NCBI RefSeq assembly: GCF_019578655.1
Contig: NC_063261.1
Span: forward strand, 25,275,126 to 25,339,125
From: Ricinus communis
Lineage: Eukaryota; Streptophyta; Magnoliopsida; Malpighiales; Euphorbiaceae
Direction of reading: 5' to 3'
DNA: 64,000 bases
Positions within the stretch are counted from its first letter, which is position 1; each line of letters begins with the position of its first letter. The notes beneath the pieces were generated by a model. That model worked only from the letters and a program-made list of their open reading frames with translations, was not told the DNA's origin and ran no database searches. Positions 26,170 to 37,042 of this stretch are shown here, in pieces. A program made the translations under genes and the position numbers.

Positions 26170-26720
26170 TGGACATCAATATTCATCATTCATAAGATAA
26201 TATTCATTATTTATTGTAACGATGTTCATTTTGTATTCTGTCAATTTTTAAATGCTCATTATTTTAATGAAGGATGTTCATAATTTATGATCGACAAGTT
26301 CATTAATCTTTTCTTATCAATTCAGTAGTTATAACTTTATATATATTCTTCAAATCACTATAAAATATTTATTTTCAAATGAAAATGATGTTGATTCTTT
26401 ACGAATGTTATATTCATTGTTTTTGTGATACATATTAAAACCTTTTTATGATTGATAGAAGCATTCACCATTTATCAGCATTAAATTTATTAATTTGTTA
26501 ATCGATGTTCATTATTAATGAACACAATATCTATTAATTTATTTAAATAGACATAATATAAAACATCTTTATAATTAGTAACAAAAATAACATTAAGCTA
26601 AATTTATCTTAGAAATATTTATATTGTGGTATAAATATCTTTTCAATAAAATAAAGTTAATAAACAATGAACATCTAGTGCATGTTTAATGAATAAAAAT
26701 TAATGAATAATTAGTTCTAA
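26170..26720. repeat. Region dense in GATGTTCATT / AATGAAC motifs
   Basis: Irregularly spaced copies of a short motif occur on both strands, for example AACGATGTTCATTTTG (about 26218), GAAGGATGTTCATAA (about 26270), ATCGATGTTCATTATTAATGAACA (first 16 bases near 26501) and CAATGAACATC near 26668. The same word is frequent in the non-coding parts of the MULE at 28903-34654. This may be a relic of a related element without its genes. No ends were identified. Confidence 0.35.
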
Positions 26721-26777
26721 TTTAATAAATATAAATTTTATGAAACAAAAGCGTGTGTGAGAGTTCTGACGCATATG

Positions 26778-26860
26778 TTATATCTGGTTGGTGGCCCAGA
26801 GTATTGGATATAAGGCCCCTCTAATTTTTGGGTCGATTCCCAGCTCAGATGGTGAGAGAT
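26778..26860 (+). mobile_element. tRNA-like sequence, probable SINE head
   Basis: An A-box-like TGGCCCAGAGTATTGG starts at 26792 and a B-box-like GGGTCGATTCC lies at 26830-26840 (one mismatch to GGTTCGANTCC). The spacing suits an internal RNA polymerase III promoter. The surrounding bases do not fold into a full tRNA with an acceptor stem and CCA-type end, so it is more likely a tRNA-derived SINE or tRNA pseudogene than a working tRNA gene. It differs from the family at 21274 and 34669. Confidence 0.5.
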
Positions 26861-27885
26861 TCTTTTAGAGCTTCTAATCTAATAAAATTCATTTTAAAAT
26901 AGAAACTACATGAACCTTACCAAGTTAAACATTTATTGAGATCAGTTATGAGGTAACTTGTTTGTTTACTAAAATTTTGAATATATTTTCAATTGATATA
27001 AATATTTTTTTAATACTCGAATTTCAATTTTTATTACAAGCAACAATATCATTGAGACTCCTTTTAACTTTTAATAACGTGGATGATAGAGCTCCATATC
27101 ATCTAGCTAGATCATAAAAACAACTCAATATTGTAAAATAAAATTTAATATGCAAACAATTACAAATTAAAATTTAGGTATCAAAATGTTATAAAGTGTA
27201 AAATTAAGTAACTACCAATGTAATTTACTTAGAAGAAAAAAAAGAGAAATTGGAAAATAATTAGTTTGACTGAGAATTTAGGAGAGACGGAGAATAAAAG
27301 ATGGCGAAATCATGGGCAATGGTGATAATGAACGACAGACAACGGGAGGGAAAAGATGAGAGAAACTACAGCTCCTTCTCTTGTCGTTCATTGCATTTCT
27401 AGCTATGGCAGGCTTCCGTTATAGCCTTAAATGAAAGTTGGTTGCCTTGAGCTTCTTCCAACAATCAATCTCTCTGATTTTTGTAGAGTTCACATAGAGA
27501 AACCAAAGGGAGAAAATTAAGCACAATTCTATTATTGTGGATTTATGACCGACTGCAACATGCTATGAACCATCCAACCATACTAATAGTTGCCCTCTTT
27601 ATATACTATCCATCAACAAGTTTTGCAACAATCATATATCGTTGAAAATTCATTGGCTAGGATTGTTTGGATTTTTTTGAGTGATGGTGACTTGAATAGA
27701 GAATAAGACATCAGATATGTAATATGTGATTTACTTATTGATACAAGCTTATTATCATCATGGATTATCAATCGGACGCCAACGATTATTGATGGGTCCA
27801 TCGGTGCTATACGCATCTAGGATTGTATGATGGCGTTTGATTCAAAAGTTTTGCGCAGCCGATAGTTGTGTCTTACTGAACAACT
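26861..27885. other. Gene-free DNA with a GC-richer patch
   Basis: A patch at 27290-27500 is less AT-rich and contains a small inverted repeat, AATGAACGACA at 27328 and TTGTCGTTCATT near 27379. No ORF with a known domain was found, and the - strand ORF at 27613-27816 has no recognisable motif. Confidence 0.35.
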
Positions 27886-28470
27886 ATATTAAAGCATTTG
27901 GTAAAGATTTAAGAATTAGCAGTTATTTGCTAATTTAGTTGTATCAGCTCTATTTTAGAATTTTTTTCTTATCAGGTGATAGGTGATTTGATTTTTTATT
28001 TATTTAAATAAAATCATTCTTATTAGAGCTTGTTAACAATGATTTACTTTAAATTGATCTCATATCATTACATAATAAATAATTATTATTCTAAAATTAT
28101 ACTTAATAGTTAAATAATTATAATATTTATAATATGGCATTTGAGATTATAATTTTTTATTAGTGAAATTTAAATATTAATTCCTACTTTAAAATAACTT
28201 TCATAAATATTTCTAATAATAAATACAATTGAGCTAAATAAAATTAACTAAAACACTTTTAATTATAATAAATTATTTTTATTAATTTGTATCATTGAAA
28301 ACAATAGAATAAAATAAGATATATCGAAAGGTAAATTATACCTTCAATAGTCATTTAACATAATAACAACAATCGCTAATAAAATTTTACTAAACGATTT
28401 AATTTATCAGCTATCAGCTAGCAATCACCAGCTATTAGCTGTATTGATTAGCCAAATCAAATAGATCATA
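27886..28470. repeat. Possible hAT-type MITE (weak)
   Basis: The left end has GCATTTGGTAAAGATTTAAG with TTAGCAGTTATTTGCTAA. The right end on the minus strand has CTATTTGATTTGGCTAA, AGCTAATAGCTGGTGATTGC and AGCTGATAGCTGATAA. Runs of AGCTGATAGCTG near a TTTGGTAAA end are familiar from plant hAT MITEs. The two ends match only loosely here, so both the call and the limits are tentative. Confidence 0.3.
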
Positions 28471-28902
28471 ATTAAAATATTAATCGTCTTTTTTACTTTG
28501 TTATTTATCCCTTATACAAACTTTGATATTTATAAATTATATATTTATAAATTATATATTTAATTTTATAAAATCTTTTTATTTACCCAGCTAATTATTG
28601 TATCAATTGTCTTAATTTATGTGTATATATCTAGAATTATAGCTCCTTGATCTTTTCCTTTTTCTGTTATTTGTTTACCATCTTACCGAATTTTATATAG
28701 TCACTTCTTCTTCTTTTCACCTTTCAATATATATATTTCAGAATTAACAAAAAAGGAATAAATTTCATAGAAAGCCCCTATAAGGCTGGATTTTTATATA
28801 ACTTTGATGATTCTGGCACACTTTAATAGCATAGCTATAGGAATTTTTTTATATTCATATAAGACCCAATGGATTGTGAACTACACAACAGGAGGTCAAT
28901 TG
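28471..28902. other. AT-rich flank of the MULE
   Basis: No coding or RNA feature recognised. An 18-base direct repeat, ATTTATAAATTATATATT, occurs back-to-back at about 28529-28562. Confidence 0.35.
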
Positions 28903-28926
28903 TTATAACATGGACCATGGTCCATG
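28903..28926 (+). repeat. Left terminal inverted repeat of the MULE
   Basis: TTATAACATGGACC followed by ATGGTCCATG. It matches the right end in inverted orientation at 22 of 24 positions. The segment ATGGACCATGGTCCAT is a perfect palindrome. Confidence 0.8.
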
Positions 28927-30047
28927 TAATTTTATGGACCTGGTCCATATAGCTTTATAGATCCAGGGTCCTTAAACACGTGTGGGAGAAAGAGTTTAAA
29001 AATGCGCATTTCATTTAATTGAAAATGCAACAAAATGTTGCGTTTTGAAATAGAAAATCCACACTTTTAGCCAAATAAACCTAGCATATCTCATGTGTTC
29101 TATATCAATGAGTTTTTATCATCCTAAAATGTAAAGATTTAACTTTAAATTTTTTAAAAATAAATGAACATATCTTTGTAACTGAAATCACGATCTCCTT
29201 TAACATCATTCTCTATTTCATCGGTGTATAAATCCACTTCCCTCTCTACTAACGATAATTGACTCAAATTTCTAACTCAGATAACACTATATAATCCTCT
29301 CTCAGATCAAGAGTTCTTATGTTCATCAAAATTCAACACTTAGAGGAGTCTATTAAGTAACAGATAAGAGGTAAGTTTCATATTTTAAAAGTTTTATGTT
29401 GCAATGAAAAATACTTCTTCTAAATCACTTATGTTTATTTGAATATATTGTTTGGGTCTTCATTATATGATTTAGAAAACTAATGATTACATGATTATTT
29501 TATATTTTTATATTCATTCATGTTGTTTGGGTAATCATCTCCTGAAATGATATGAGGTATTATAAAGATGAAACTTTGAATTAGGGTCTCTCATAATGAA
29601 TTTAAAAATAATTAGGAGAAAAACTATATCTGTATAAAAATTTATATTATTTTCATTGAACATTTTATGCATTTATAATAAACATTACTGTTATTTATTA
29701 TGAACATTACTGTATCACTAATGTTCATTCATATATGAATGTAATCATTTATGTTGTTTGCATTATTAACTCTTGAAATGAACAAGTTTGTACTAATTTT
29801 TTCAGACACTTTATGGATTTTAAATGAACATTATTATTATTGTTGTATGAACATTGTATATTTATGTAATACACATTCATCGTACTGCAAAATGTAAAAT
29901 GAACATTTATATTATGCATAATGAATATTACAATATAGCATATAATGATTATTATACATTGAATGAACGTTTTTCTACTTGATTTTTATTCTAAATGATT
30001 ACAGTTTAGCATATTGATTTTTATTTTAATGTAGATAATGACAAAAA

Positions 30048-30850
30048 ATGCTAGCAAAGCATACTCCTAAACAAAAGAAAAGGAAAGTTAAAGAAGAAGA
30101 GAGTACATCATCTGCAAAAAAGTAAAAGAAAGCTGCTCCAATTGAAACTAGTGCCACATGGAATGAACTGCTTTCAAAATATATGAGTAAACGTAATCCT
30201 ACAACTCCACAAAGAGAAGAACAACATGAACAACAAGAGAGTAATTTTTCAAATAAAAATAGAAGTATGGATGATGTTGTTGTTGGTGAAAAGCAAAAAA
30301 AAAAAAAAAGAAAGAAAAAAGAGTATACCAAACTAAATTTTATTATGAGAATGTCACCAGCAGGTTTGATAAAATTGATTAAGACACTGTCCACAAACAA
30401 AAAAGCTGTTCAACAGATTGGGTTTGGAAGTTTGCTAGACATGAGACTATCAGAATGTGATACGAAATTAACTAAATTTCTCATCAAAAATTTCAACCAT
30501 CACGATGTGCAATAAAATTACAAAGAGGTGATCCTGCATTGAACGAAAAAGATGTTGTGTCTACAATGAATCTTCCTTATGGAAATAAAACAGTTTTTGA
30601 AGCAAGCAAGAGGGTAAAAAATGAAAGTTACAATCAACTGCTAGAAAATTGGAGATTAAGATGGAATGTGACAACCGAAGGTCCTGTCACAAGTAAAATG
30701 CCAAAAGAAATGTTAAACAGAGGAGATTATGGAGATGAATTCAAATGAGATTTCATTGTTTTCATTGTCTCTTCTATGATAAAGGGGTTCTAGAATAGGC
30801 AATGCAACTTCAAGATCTTGTACTCTCTCATTAAAGTACAGAAAATAAAA
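30048..30850 (+). pseudogene. Ulp1-like-associated (KI-MULE type) N-terminal fragment
   Basis: An ORF from ATG 30048 reads through one stop (TAA at 30123) into a Lys-rich linker (KKKKRKKKEY) and then FIMRMSPAGLIKLIKTLST and AVQQIGFGSLLDMRL. A frame change near 30495 continues as RCAIKLQRGDPALNEKDV, NLPYGNKTVFEASK, ESYNQLLENWRLRWN and MPKEMLNRGDYGDEFK, then a stop at 30746-30748 followed by DFIVFIVSSMIKG. This layout (GFGSLL block, E-K-D-V..LP.G block, GDxGDEFKxxFxxxxVS block) is that of the region preceding the Ulp1 protease domain in many plant transposon-borne proteins. No Ulp1 catalytic His/Asp/Cys region follows, so the fragment is truncated and broken by at least two stops and one frameshift. 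Family call is from memory of the motif order. Confidence 0.6.
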
Positions 30851-31309
30851 TAGATGAATTGGTGTCGTTACACCATCAACATCCTCGTGCATTTTGTAGA
30901 AGATTAGACTAAGAACCCAACATCTTTCTTTTGTGGACTTGTCACTTTCTTACTGGTAAAGATCATTGTTTTAATATTATTCATTCTCAAAAGTTAAAAT
31001 ATTCAATAGTTTAAACGATATTGTTCATTAGCTTATCTTTTGCTGTGTGTTGTGATGATATTTATATTTATAATGTTTGAATATTTGAATGTTCTTAACA
31101 GCTCCATAAATGTCTATTAACATCTCCATAAAATGTTTTATTCATTTTTCTTTAAATAAATGTTCACAGTAATAGTATTAAATATTCATGAAAATATATG
31201 AAGTAAAATATTAAATGTACATAATATGTTCTCATTATATTAGAAATCACATATAAAGTAAATAAAATTATAAAAAAAATCTATTCTTATCAACCATTTG
31301 AGGTATAAA

Positions 31310-34277
31310 AACTTCAGTGAATGAACAATTGAAGTATAACTTCTTGAATTCAAATCTGGTATAATGTTTACCAATTCTGAGCTTCTACAATTTGGGTGTG
31401 CAAGATATCCCTCTCCAACTATTTGATGAAGAGTTTCCTAAAAAATCAATATATAAGCTAAAATAAATATAACATATATATATTAAAAAAATTCAATAAA
31501 TAAAGTACCTGAATTAAATTATTAACTGCCATTTTTGTTTGCATTACAACCATTTGAGCATTTTTTTTACGCTCTTTGCTTGATTACATTTTTTCTCTAT
31601 AAGACTTTTCACCCTTTGATTACGTTGACCTTTTACTTTACGAATAGGAGGATTTTAAATTTTCTCAACTGAATTTTCATCATAGTCTTGCAAAAGAACA
31701 AAACCAACATCACTCACAATGTTCCTTTTTGCATTATCAAAAGCTAACTCACACTGTTTTCGAGCTTTAACATAATGTTCACTAATTAAAATCAATCTTT
31801 GTAATTTTCTAGCCATTTGAATTCTCCTAAGTGAAACAGCTACACCAGATTCATTTGACGGACATAAAGTTATAAGATCATCTCTATCTCTACTTTCAAT
31901 AACTTCTTTACTCCATCTCCTAATTATATATTTATCTGAGATAGCTTCAATACAATGTACATTCTATATATGCAACAATAGCAACAAAGAATCCCCACCT
32001 TTGAAATCATCTTGCAAGTGCAATATATACTCAAATCATGTTGATTACAATCAACTTCATGTCGAATCACATCAACATATAGCCACCAAACATGATATTT
32101 AATGTTACTAACATTTAACATCACACACTACTAATGGCATGTAGCTCTTTTTATAAATTGCTCTTCAAATAAAAAATAAATTTCTATTGTGTATATCTCC
32201 CTAGCATGTGAAAGAAGCTTCACATGATTCATTACCATAGCCGGTTGACCTACTATGCAACATGATCTTCCCCATTCTCTTTACTTCTTCATTCTGAGAC
32301 TACATCAACAAATGAATTATAAAAGTCACAAAGACCAGTAGTCCTAAAAAGTCTTCAATACATAAAATTATTTATTGTCTCACTCTTTTGCAATGATAAA
32401 ATACCACCTGAAAAATAGTCTTTACTAAAAGCAGGGCACCATTTATCTCTAAACTTGTATAACTTTTCTATCCAAGGGTTATTGTGATAACAAAATTCTG
32501 TAACCAATCTGCATGCGAAAATATTAATGAATTTATTAAATAGAAACAATGTACATTTCAGTACTAGATAATGAATATTAAAATAAACACTGATGAAAAA
32601 TAATATAAATAAAATTAGCATGAAAACTTATCGAAATGAATATTAATCTTATAAATAATGAATATTTAAGGCAGAAAAAATATTTAATATACGATATTTA
32701 ATTAAATGAACATTATATATCTTTAAAATAAACATTTTAGTGCATATGAATGTACATAAAGAAAAATTACGTATTTGGTCCAATAGAACTTAAACTCAGC
32801 CTCCGTATTAGTATATTTCAACAAAAAGTTGAACAAATCTACAAACTCTTTCTGACTTCTTAGGGATTTAATATTTTTCTTTAAATTCTCTCCTATATGT
32901 CATATAGAAAGCTTATGGCATGAGTTAGGAAATACTTGAGCAATTGCAGTAGCCATAGTAGAAGATTAGTCTATCATTATTATTTGTAGATATTTTTCTT
33001 CCATAGATCTTTAAAAAGCATGAAAAGCCAAATAAAAGACTCGATTCTCTCATTCAATAAAATACCATATCCAAATATAATATTCATATAATGATGATTC
33101 TTAGCTATAAAAAAATAATATTATATATTTTACTATAATAATATCATATGTTCATGATGACTACAACAATCAAAATGAATATTAAATATCAATAAGATAT
33201 ATTTAATATATGAATATTAGAGATATTAGTCATGAATATTATAAGAGAATAGAATAAATATAATATGAAATAAAATTAATTAAGTAATACTGGTTAATAC
33301 TTACAAAAGGACCACAAATCATATCATATATGTTAGTATGATATCTAGTATCATGCACTAAGAGATCTCCAAAAAATTCATAATCTTATTTCATTTGCCC
33401 ATGTCTCCAAAAGAAGCTGCATAATCTTGCTTCACTATCAACCTGAAAATCAAATAAAAAAAATCTTTTTCATTGGATTGTTTTTTTCTAAAAATTTCAA
33501 TCAAAATATTTGAATCTCTACATCCAATTTGTTCATATTTTGCAATACCAAATGATTATAAGCATCCCTTGCTGTAAATTCAACCAATAGTGATCCTTCT
33601 TATTAGTTTTTCAATAATTTAATCACATCAGTCACTCCAACTCCACTTTTTTTTTTTAATTATTAAGATAATCAAGCTGATTTCTTACAATTTATCTATG
33701 AGAACGGATAAGGTGGATTTTACTAGAAGGACATAGATCATGATTATGCCCTTTTTGATATTTGCTTACAGTCTAAACTCCTTCATCAATATAGAACTCT
33801 ATGAAAGCTTAACAACCAGTATGGATATCAAGTTTTGAGAAATATTTATTTTCCTTGCCTACCTTTTTCTTTATACCAGCCTTTGAACAAACAAATCTTT
33901 TCATTGTTAATTATTTGCCATATGCTCTATACCTTTGCTTACTTTTTCTCATACCAAAACCATTTTTAAATGCATAATCATTATATAAACAATAAGCTTT
34001 ATCAGCAGACTTCACAGAAATTCCCAATAATTCATCACCAGAAGAATTAGGTTCACAGTCAACTGCAAACAAAAATAATGAACATTATAACAGTAGTATA
34101 TGAATATTGTAACCTGAATAATAAGCATTTACGTAGCATATAATGAATATTTATCTTTAAAAAACTGCCAAATAGCAAAATAATTTTACCTAACTTTCTA
34201 TATGAATCAATATTTTCAACTGGTGATTCATCTATTGATATTATTTGTATATTACTCATTTGTAAATTGTTCTCCAT
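31310..34277 (-). pseudogene. FAR1-type MULE transposase, decayed
   Basis: Exon 1 (34277 to 34191) is MENNLQMSNIQIISIDESPV. A GT-AG intron leads at 34062 into a FAR1 DNA-binding domain: KAYCLYNDYAFKNGFGMRKS, FVCSKAG, then a HNH region (GHNHDLCPSSKIHLIRSHR). Next comes the MULE domain: ARLCSFFWRHGQM and DYEFFGDLLVHDTRYHTN with the first catalytic Asp, GYGILLNERIESFIWLF, IIMID before a stop (second Asp), and FPNSCHKLS. Then KWCPAFSKDYFSGGILSLQKS, and a SWIM-like zinc site CTCKMISKVGILCCY where the usual final His is Tyr. The tail is EAISDKYIIRRWSKEV and NPPIRKVKGQRNQRVKS near 31650, with a possible last exon to about 31310. At least eight stops occur, several from CAA>TAA or TGG>TAG changes. 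Dead copy. Confidence 0.8.
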
Positions 34278-34630
34278 TCTCTAAAAGCTTCTTCAATCTA
34301 ACAATAAAAAAATAAAGAAATACGTTTTCAAGCTTTAATAAACAATTATAGCAAAAAAGAAATTTGCAAATAAAAAGTTGTCCAAAAGAAAGAGATGATT
34401 TCAACGAAGGAGAAAAAAAGAAGAAAATGAGAAGGACGAATCAAGAAGAAAGCGAGAAGAAAGAAAAAAAGAAAAGACAACAAACTGTAAAGAGAAGAAA
34501 GAAATATAAATAAGGGAGCTGCAAATAGAGATTTTATGTTATAGAAATACGAATAGCAAGGAATTAAAGCTTCAATTGTGGGGCAAACAATTAAAACTCC
34601 ATACATGTGATAACAATTAAAACGGCACCG

Positions 34631-34654
34631 CATGGACCGAGGTCCATGTTATAA
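34631..34654 (-). repeat. Right terminal inverted repeat of the MULE
   Basis: On the plus strand it reads CATGGACCGAGGTCCATG then TTATAA, the inverted partner of 28903-28926. It is followed at once by TTTGCGACAAG and a SINE copy. Confidence 0.8.
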
Positions 34655-34668
34655 TTTGCGACAAGATG

Positions 34669-34788
34669 TAGCTATCCTCTTACACTCGTTATAAAGGCGA
34701 AATCTCATCTAGTGTAGAGGTGGGAGCTTAAACTCAAGACCTCCACCTCCCAAAAACAATCGCTCTTATCACTTAAGCCGGACCTCAA
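34669..34788 (-). mobile_element. tRNA-derived SINE, copy B
   Basis: On the minus strand the head reads AGGTCCGGCTTAAGTGATAA, followed by GGTCTTGAGTTTAAGCTCCC, with A-box-like and B-box-like spacing as in copy A (21274-21401). The match to copy A runs for about 120 bases in the same orientation. The SINE tail lies only about 14 bases from the right end of the MULE, so one element inserted very close to the other. Confidence 0.6.
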
Positions 34789-35448
34789 GTATTTTTTTTT
34801 GAGTCTATAGTTTTATAGGTTTTTTTACAGAACTCATTTCTTTAGATTTTCGAGCTCAATAATATGGCTTCCTTTGTCCTTGGTCATTAGCCCTTTCAGT
34901 TTTTCCATGAGCTTGCTTCATGGGCATATCTTTATGCCTGGTTAACCTAATTTCAGGCCATTCTTTTGATTCGTATAAGAGAGGAAGTAGGTGAATAACT
35001 TTCTTTTTTCTTTTTCTTTTTGTTTCTGTGTGTGGTATTTTAAATTTATATATAATTTATAGTATTTAGTTCTTTTTTCTAAAACGAAGACGGCAAAAAA
35101 GAAGGCAAAAAGGAAAAGTGGGCCCATAAACTTGCAATTATTGCTGAATATTTCTTTCTTCATATTTACTTTTCTTTTTCCTTTTTTTCTGAGAAGAAAA
35201 AAGGAAGAATATGCACCACAAAAAAAAAAAAAAAAAAAGGAAACTAGAAAAGGAAAAAAAGGTACTACTAATTACACCCGCAGCCAACGACTATGTGACT
35301 CATCGAAATCAACAGCTCTTAATTATGAGTAAGAACTATCAATTGATCCCTAACGAAAAATTTACAAGAAATTTATATGAATTTCAGGTGCATATTAATT
35401 GGCTAGATTCAATAGTTCTTTTCAAAAGAAAAAGTATTAGACAATTAC
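34789..35448. other. Gene-free DNA with poly-A tract
   Basis: No gene recognised. A-rich tracts lie at about 35219-35239. The short lysine-rich ORFs over these tracts are low-complexity artefacts. Confidence 0.4.
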
Positions 35449-35870
35449 TATAAAATCTCTCTATAATTATACATTTAAAACTAAATAAATTTATGACTAT
35501 AAAAAGGTTATGGTTTTATAGAGCCTTAAATATAAATTTTTTTTAGATATAATACTTAATTTTGTAAGTAAAATTATATAAATTAGAAATAAAATATATT
35601 AATATCTTATCATATTATACAAATAAAATTGATGAGATAAAATAATATTACAGTAAGACAAAACATAGCATAACAAATATTTTTTAAAATTATATATATA
35701 AATATTATTATATAGCAGAAATCTTTTTAAGATGAAATTTTAAAATTTGTAATTTATTATAATAAAAAATTGTTTTTATTTATAACATATTCAAATTGTG
35801 ATAATAAATTTTTGTTATTATATAGAAGTTATTTTATATAAAATATCACTATAAAGAAATTTTAATGTAA
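35449..35870. mobile_element. MITE, copy 1 of a family shared with 41711-42060
   Basis: The left end CTATAAAATCTCTCTATAAT and the right end on the minus strand TTACATTAAAATTTCTTTAT are imperfect inverted repeats. The interior, reverse-complemented, contains TATAATTTTAAAAAATATTT then GTTATGCTATGTTTTGTCTT and ATTATTTTATCTCATCA, which recur at 41870-41945 as TATAATTTTAAAAAATATAT, ATTATGCTATGTCTTTTTAT and ATTATTTTATTTCATCA. It has no coding capacity. A repeated, TIR-bounded, ~420-bp AT-rich element fits a MITE. Confidence 0.55.
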
Positions 35871-36080
35871 TTAAAATTATTTTCTAACACCCATTTAACA
35901 ATTATAATTAGGCACTCAACGATAAATGTTTATTCTCTCAGTAGGAAGATTTTGCCAGATGTAAGTTTCATATAGAGTATAAAATCACCAATAGTTTTTA
36001 GATTTGAGGGAGATGAAAGGAATAAAAAGAGAAAACTAAATGCTTATTTAAAGTATGATATAATATACAAAAGAGCCTAT

Positions 36081-36120
<40 letters not shown>

Positions 36121-37030
36121 TATTACAACTTTTTATAGCTTAATTTAAGTTCAGTTAAAAAATAGATAGGAGTGGACACTAAACTTTAAACTCATAATAT
36201 ATAATATATAAATTCACAATAAAATTCAGAACTATGATAATTTTATGCCCAATGAGTTAACAAACGCATAGATTAATTTAATGATAAATGTAAGATATTT
36301 TAGGAGTGAACATTAAACTCTAAATTTATAACATATAATTTTTTAGTATTAAGATATTAGTTAAAAGCTGTATATATAAGAAAATATTGAAATGATTTGA
36401 ATCAATAATAATATCAAACTAAATTAAAAACTTTAAGCCTTGAAATATCAGTTGACTTGGTCAAGACTTTATTTTTAGTTTTATTTTTAAGGTCAATCTA
36501 TTTAAGTAACTGAACTCGACTCGGTTAAATTCAATTATCAATACATAATTAATTGTAAATTTTACTAAATTAATAAGAATTTCTTAATTTTATTTTAAAT
36601 TTAATTTTATACACATTTGATATAAAATAATAATTTATTTATTTATTAATTATTTTTTATTGCACTCGAATAAACTCTCAAACTATATAATATTTGAGCT
36701 AGATTTAAATTATTTACACTCAAATTTAACCCGAATGAGGTAAATTAAATATGAGAATTTTAGCAACTCGAGATTATTATTTATATTTTCTAAAAAATAA
36801 AAATAAAAAATTTTAAGGACAAAAGCCTTTTTTTGTTTTGAGCAAATACAATGAAACTCATTAAACAGAAGAAGAAACCATGTATTTTATTCAAGGACAA
36901 TAACTTACTTCTACTTTTATTAGTAAGAATTTCTTTCTTTTTATTTTAAGAAAAGAAAAAAGGAAAGGAAAAAAAACACACAAAATCGGTGCACCCATGA
37001 GTGAGGGAAGGATTTATGGTAATGAAGTCG
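35871..37030. promoter_or_regulatory. Upstream region of MIR172
   Basis: AT-rich, no coding feature. It contains the microsatellite at 36082-36122. At 36452-36464 there is a head-to-head pair of W-box cores (TTGAC and GTCAA in CAGTTGACTTGGTCAAGA), with another GTCAA near 36493. The region could hold the distal MIR172 promoter, but nothing here proves activity. Confidence 0.35.
36082..36122. repeat. (ATA)n microsatellite
   Basis: About 13 uninterrupted trinucleotide units of the ATA/TAA type. Confidence 0.9.
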
Positions 37031-37034
37031 TGTG

Positions 37035-37042
37035 TATATAAG
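37035..37042 (+). promoter_or_regulatory. Probable TATA box of the MIR172 gene
   Basis: TATATAAG in the context GTGTGTATATAAGAACC, followed about 30 bases later by CCTCACAACTACTC (a plausible start near 37065-37070) and a (CTT)n/(CT)n leader typical of plant 5' regions. It lies about 870 bases upstream of the hairpin, a normal distance for a plant pri-miRNA with introns. Confidence 0.55.

Larger units (their letters stand above)
28903..34654. mobile_element. 5.75-kb Mutator-like element (MULE) carrying two decayed genes
   Basis: The ends are inverted repeats of 24 bases with two mismatches: left TTATAACATGGACC-AT-GGTCCATG (28903-28926), and right, read on the minus strand, TTATAACATGGACC-TC-GGTCCATG (34654-34631). 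Each end is itself near-palindromic, and further GGACC/GGTCC pairs follow inside the left end up to about 28972. Inside are a FAR1/MULE transposase pseudogene on the minus strand and a Ulp1-like-associated N-terminal fragment on the plus strand, placed tail to tail. Both have premature stops, so the copy cannot move itself. The outer TTATAA is palindromic and may be TIR or part of the target duplication; no clear 9-bp duplication outside it was seen. Non-coding parts are rich in ATGAACATT words. Confidence 0.8.

Noticed and set aside
27290..27400. GAACGACA/TGTCGTTC hairpin as a microRNA
   Set aside because: Only about 11 bases pair cleanly and the interior is mostly unpaired, below plant microRNA criteria.
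30026..30400. 124-codon minus-strand ORF
   Set aside because: It is the antisense shadow of the + strand Ulp1-associated fragment; its Phe-rich tract is the complement of the Lys-rich linker.
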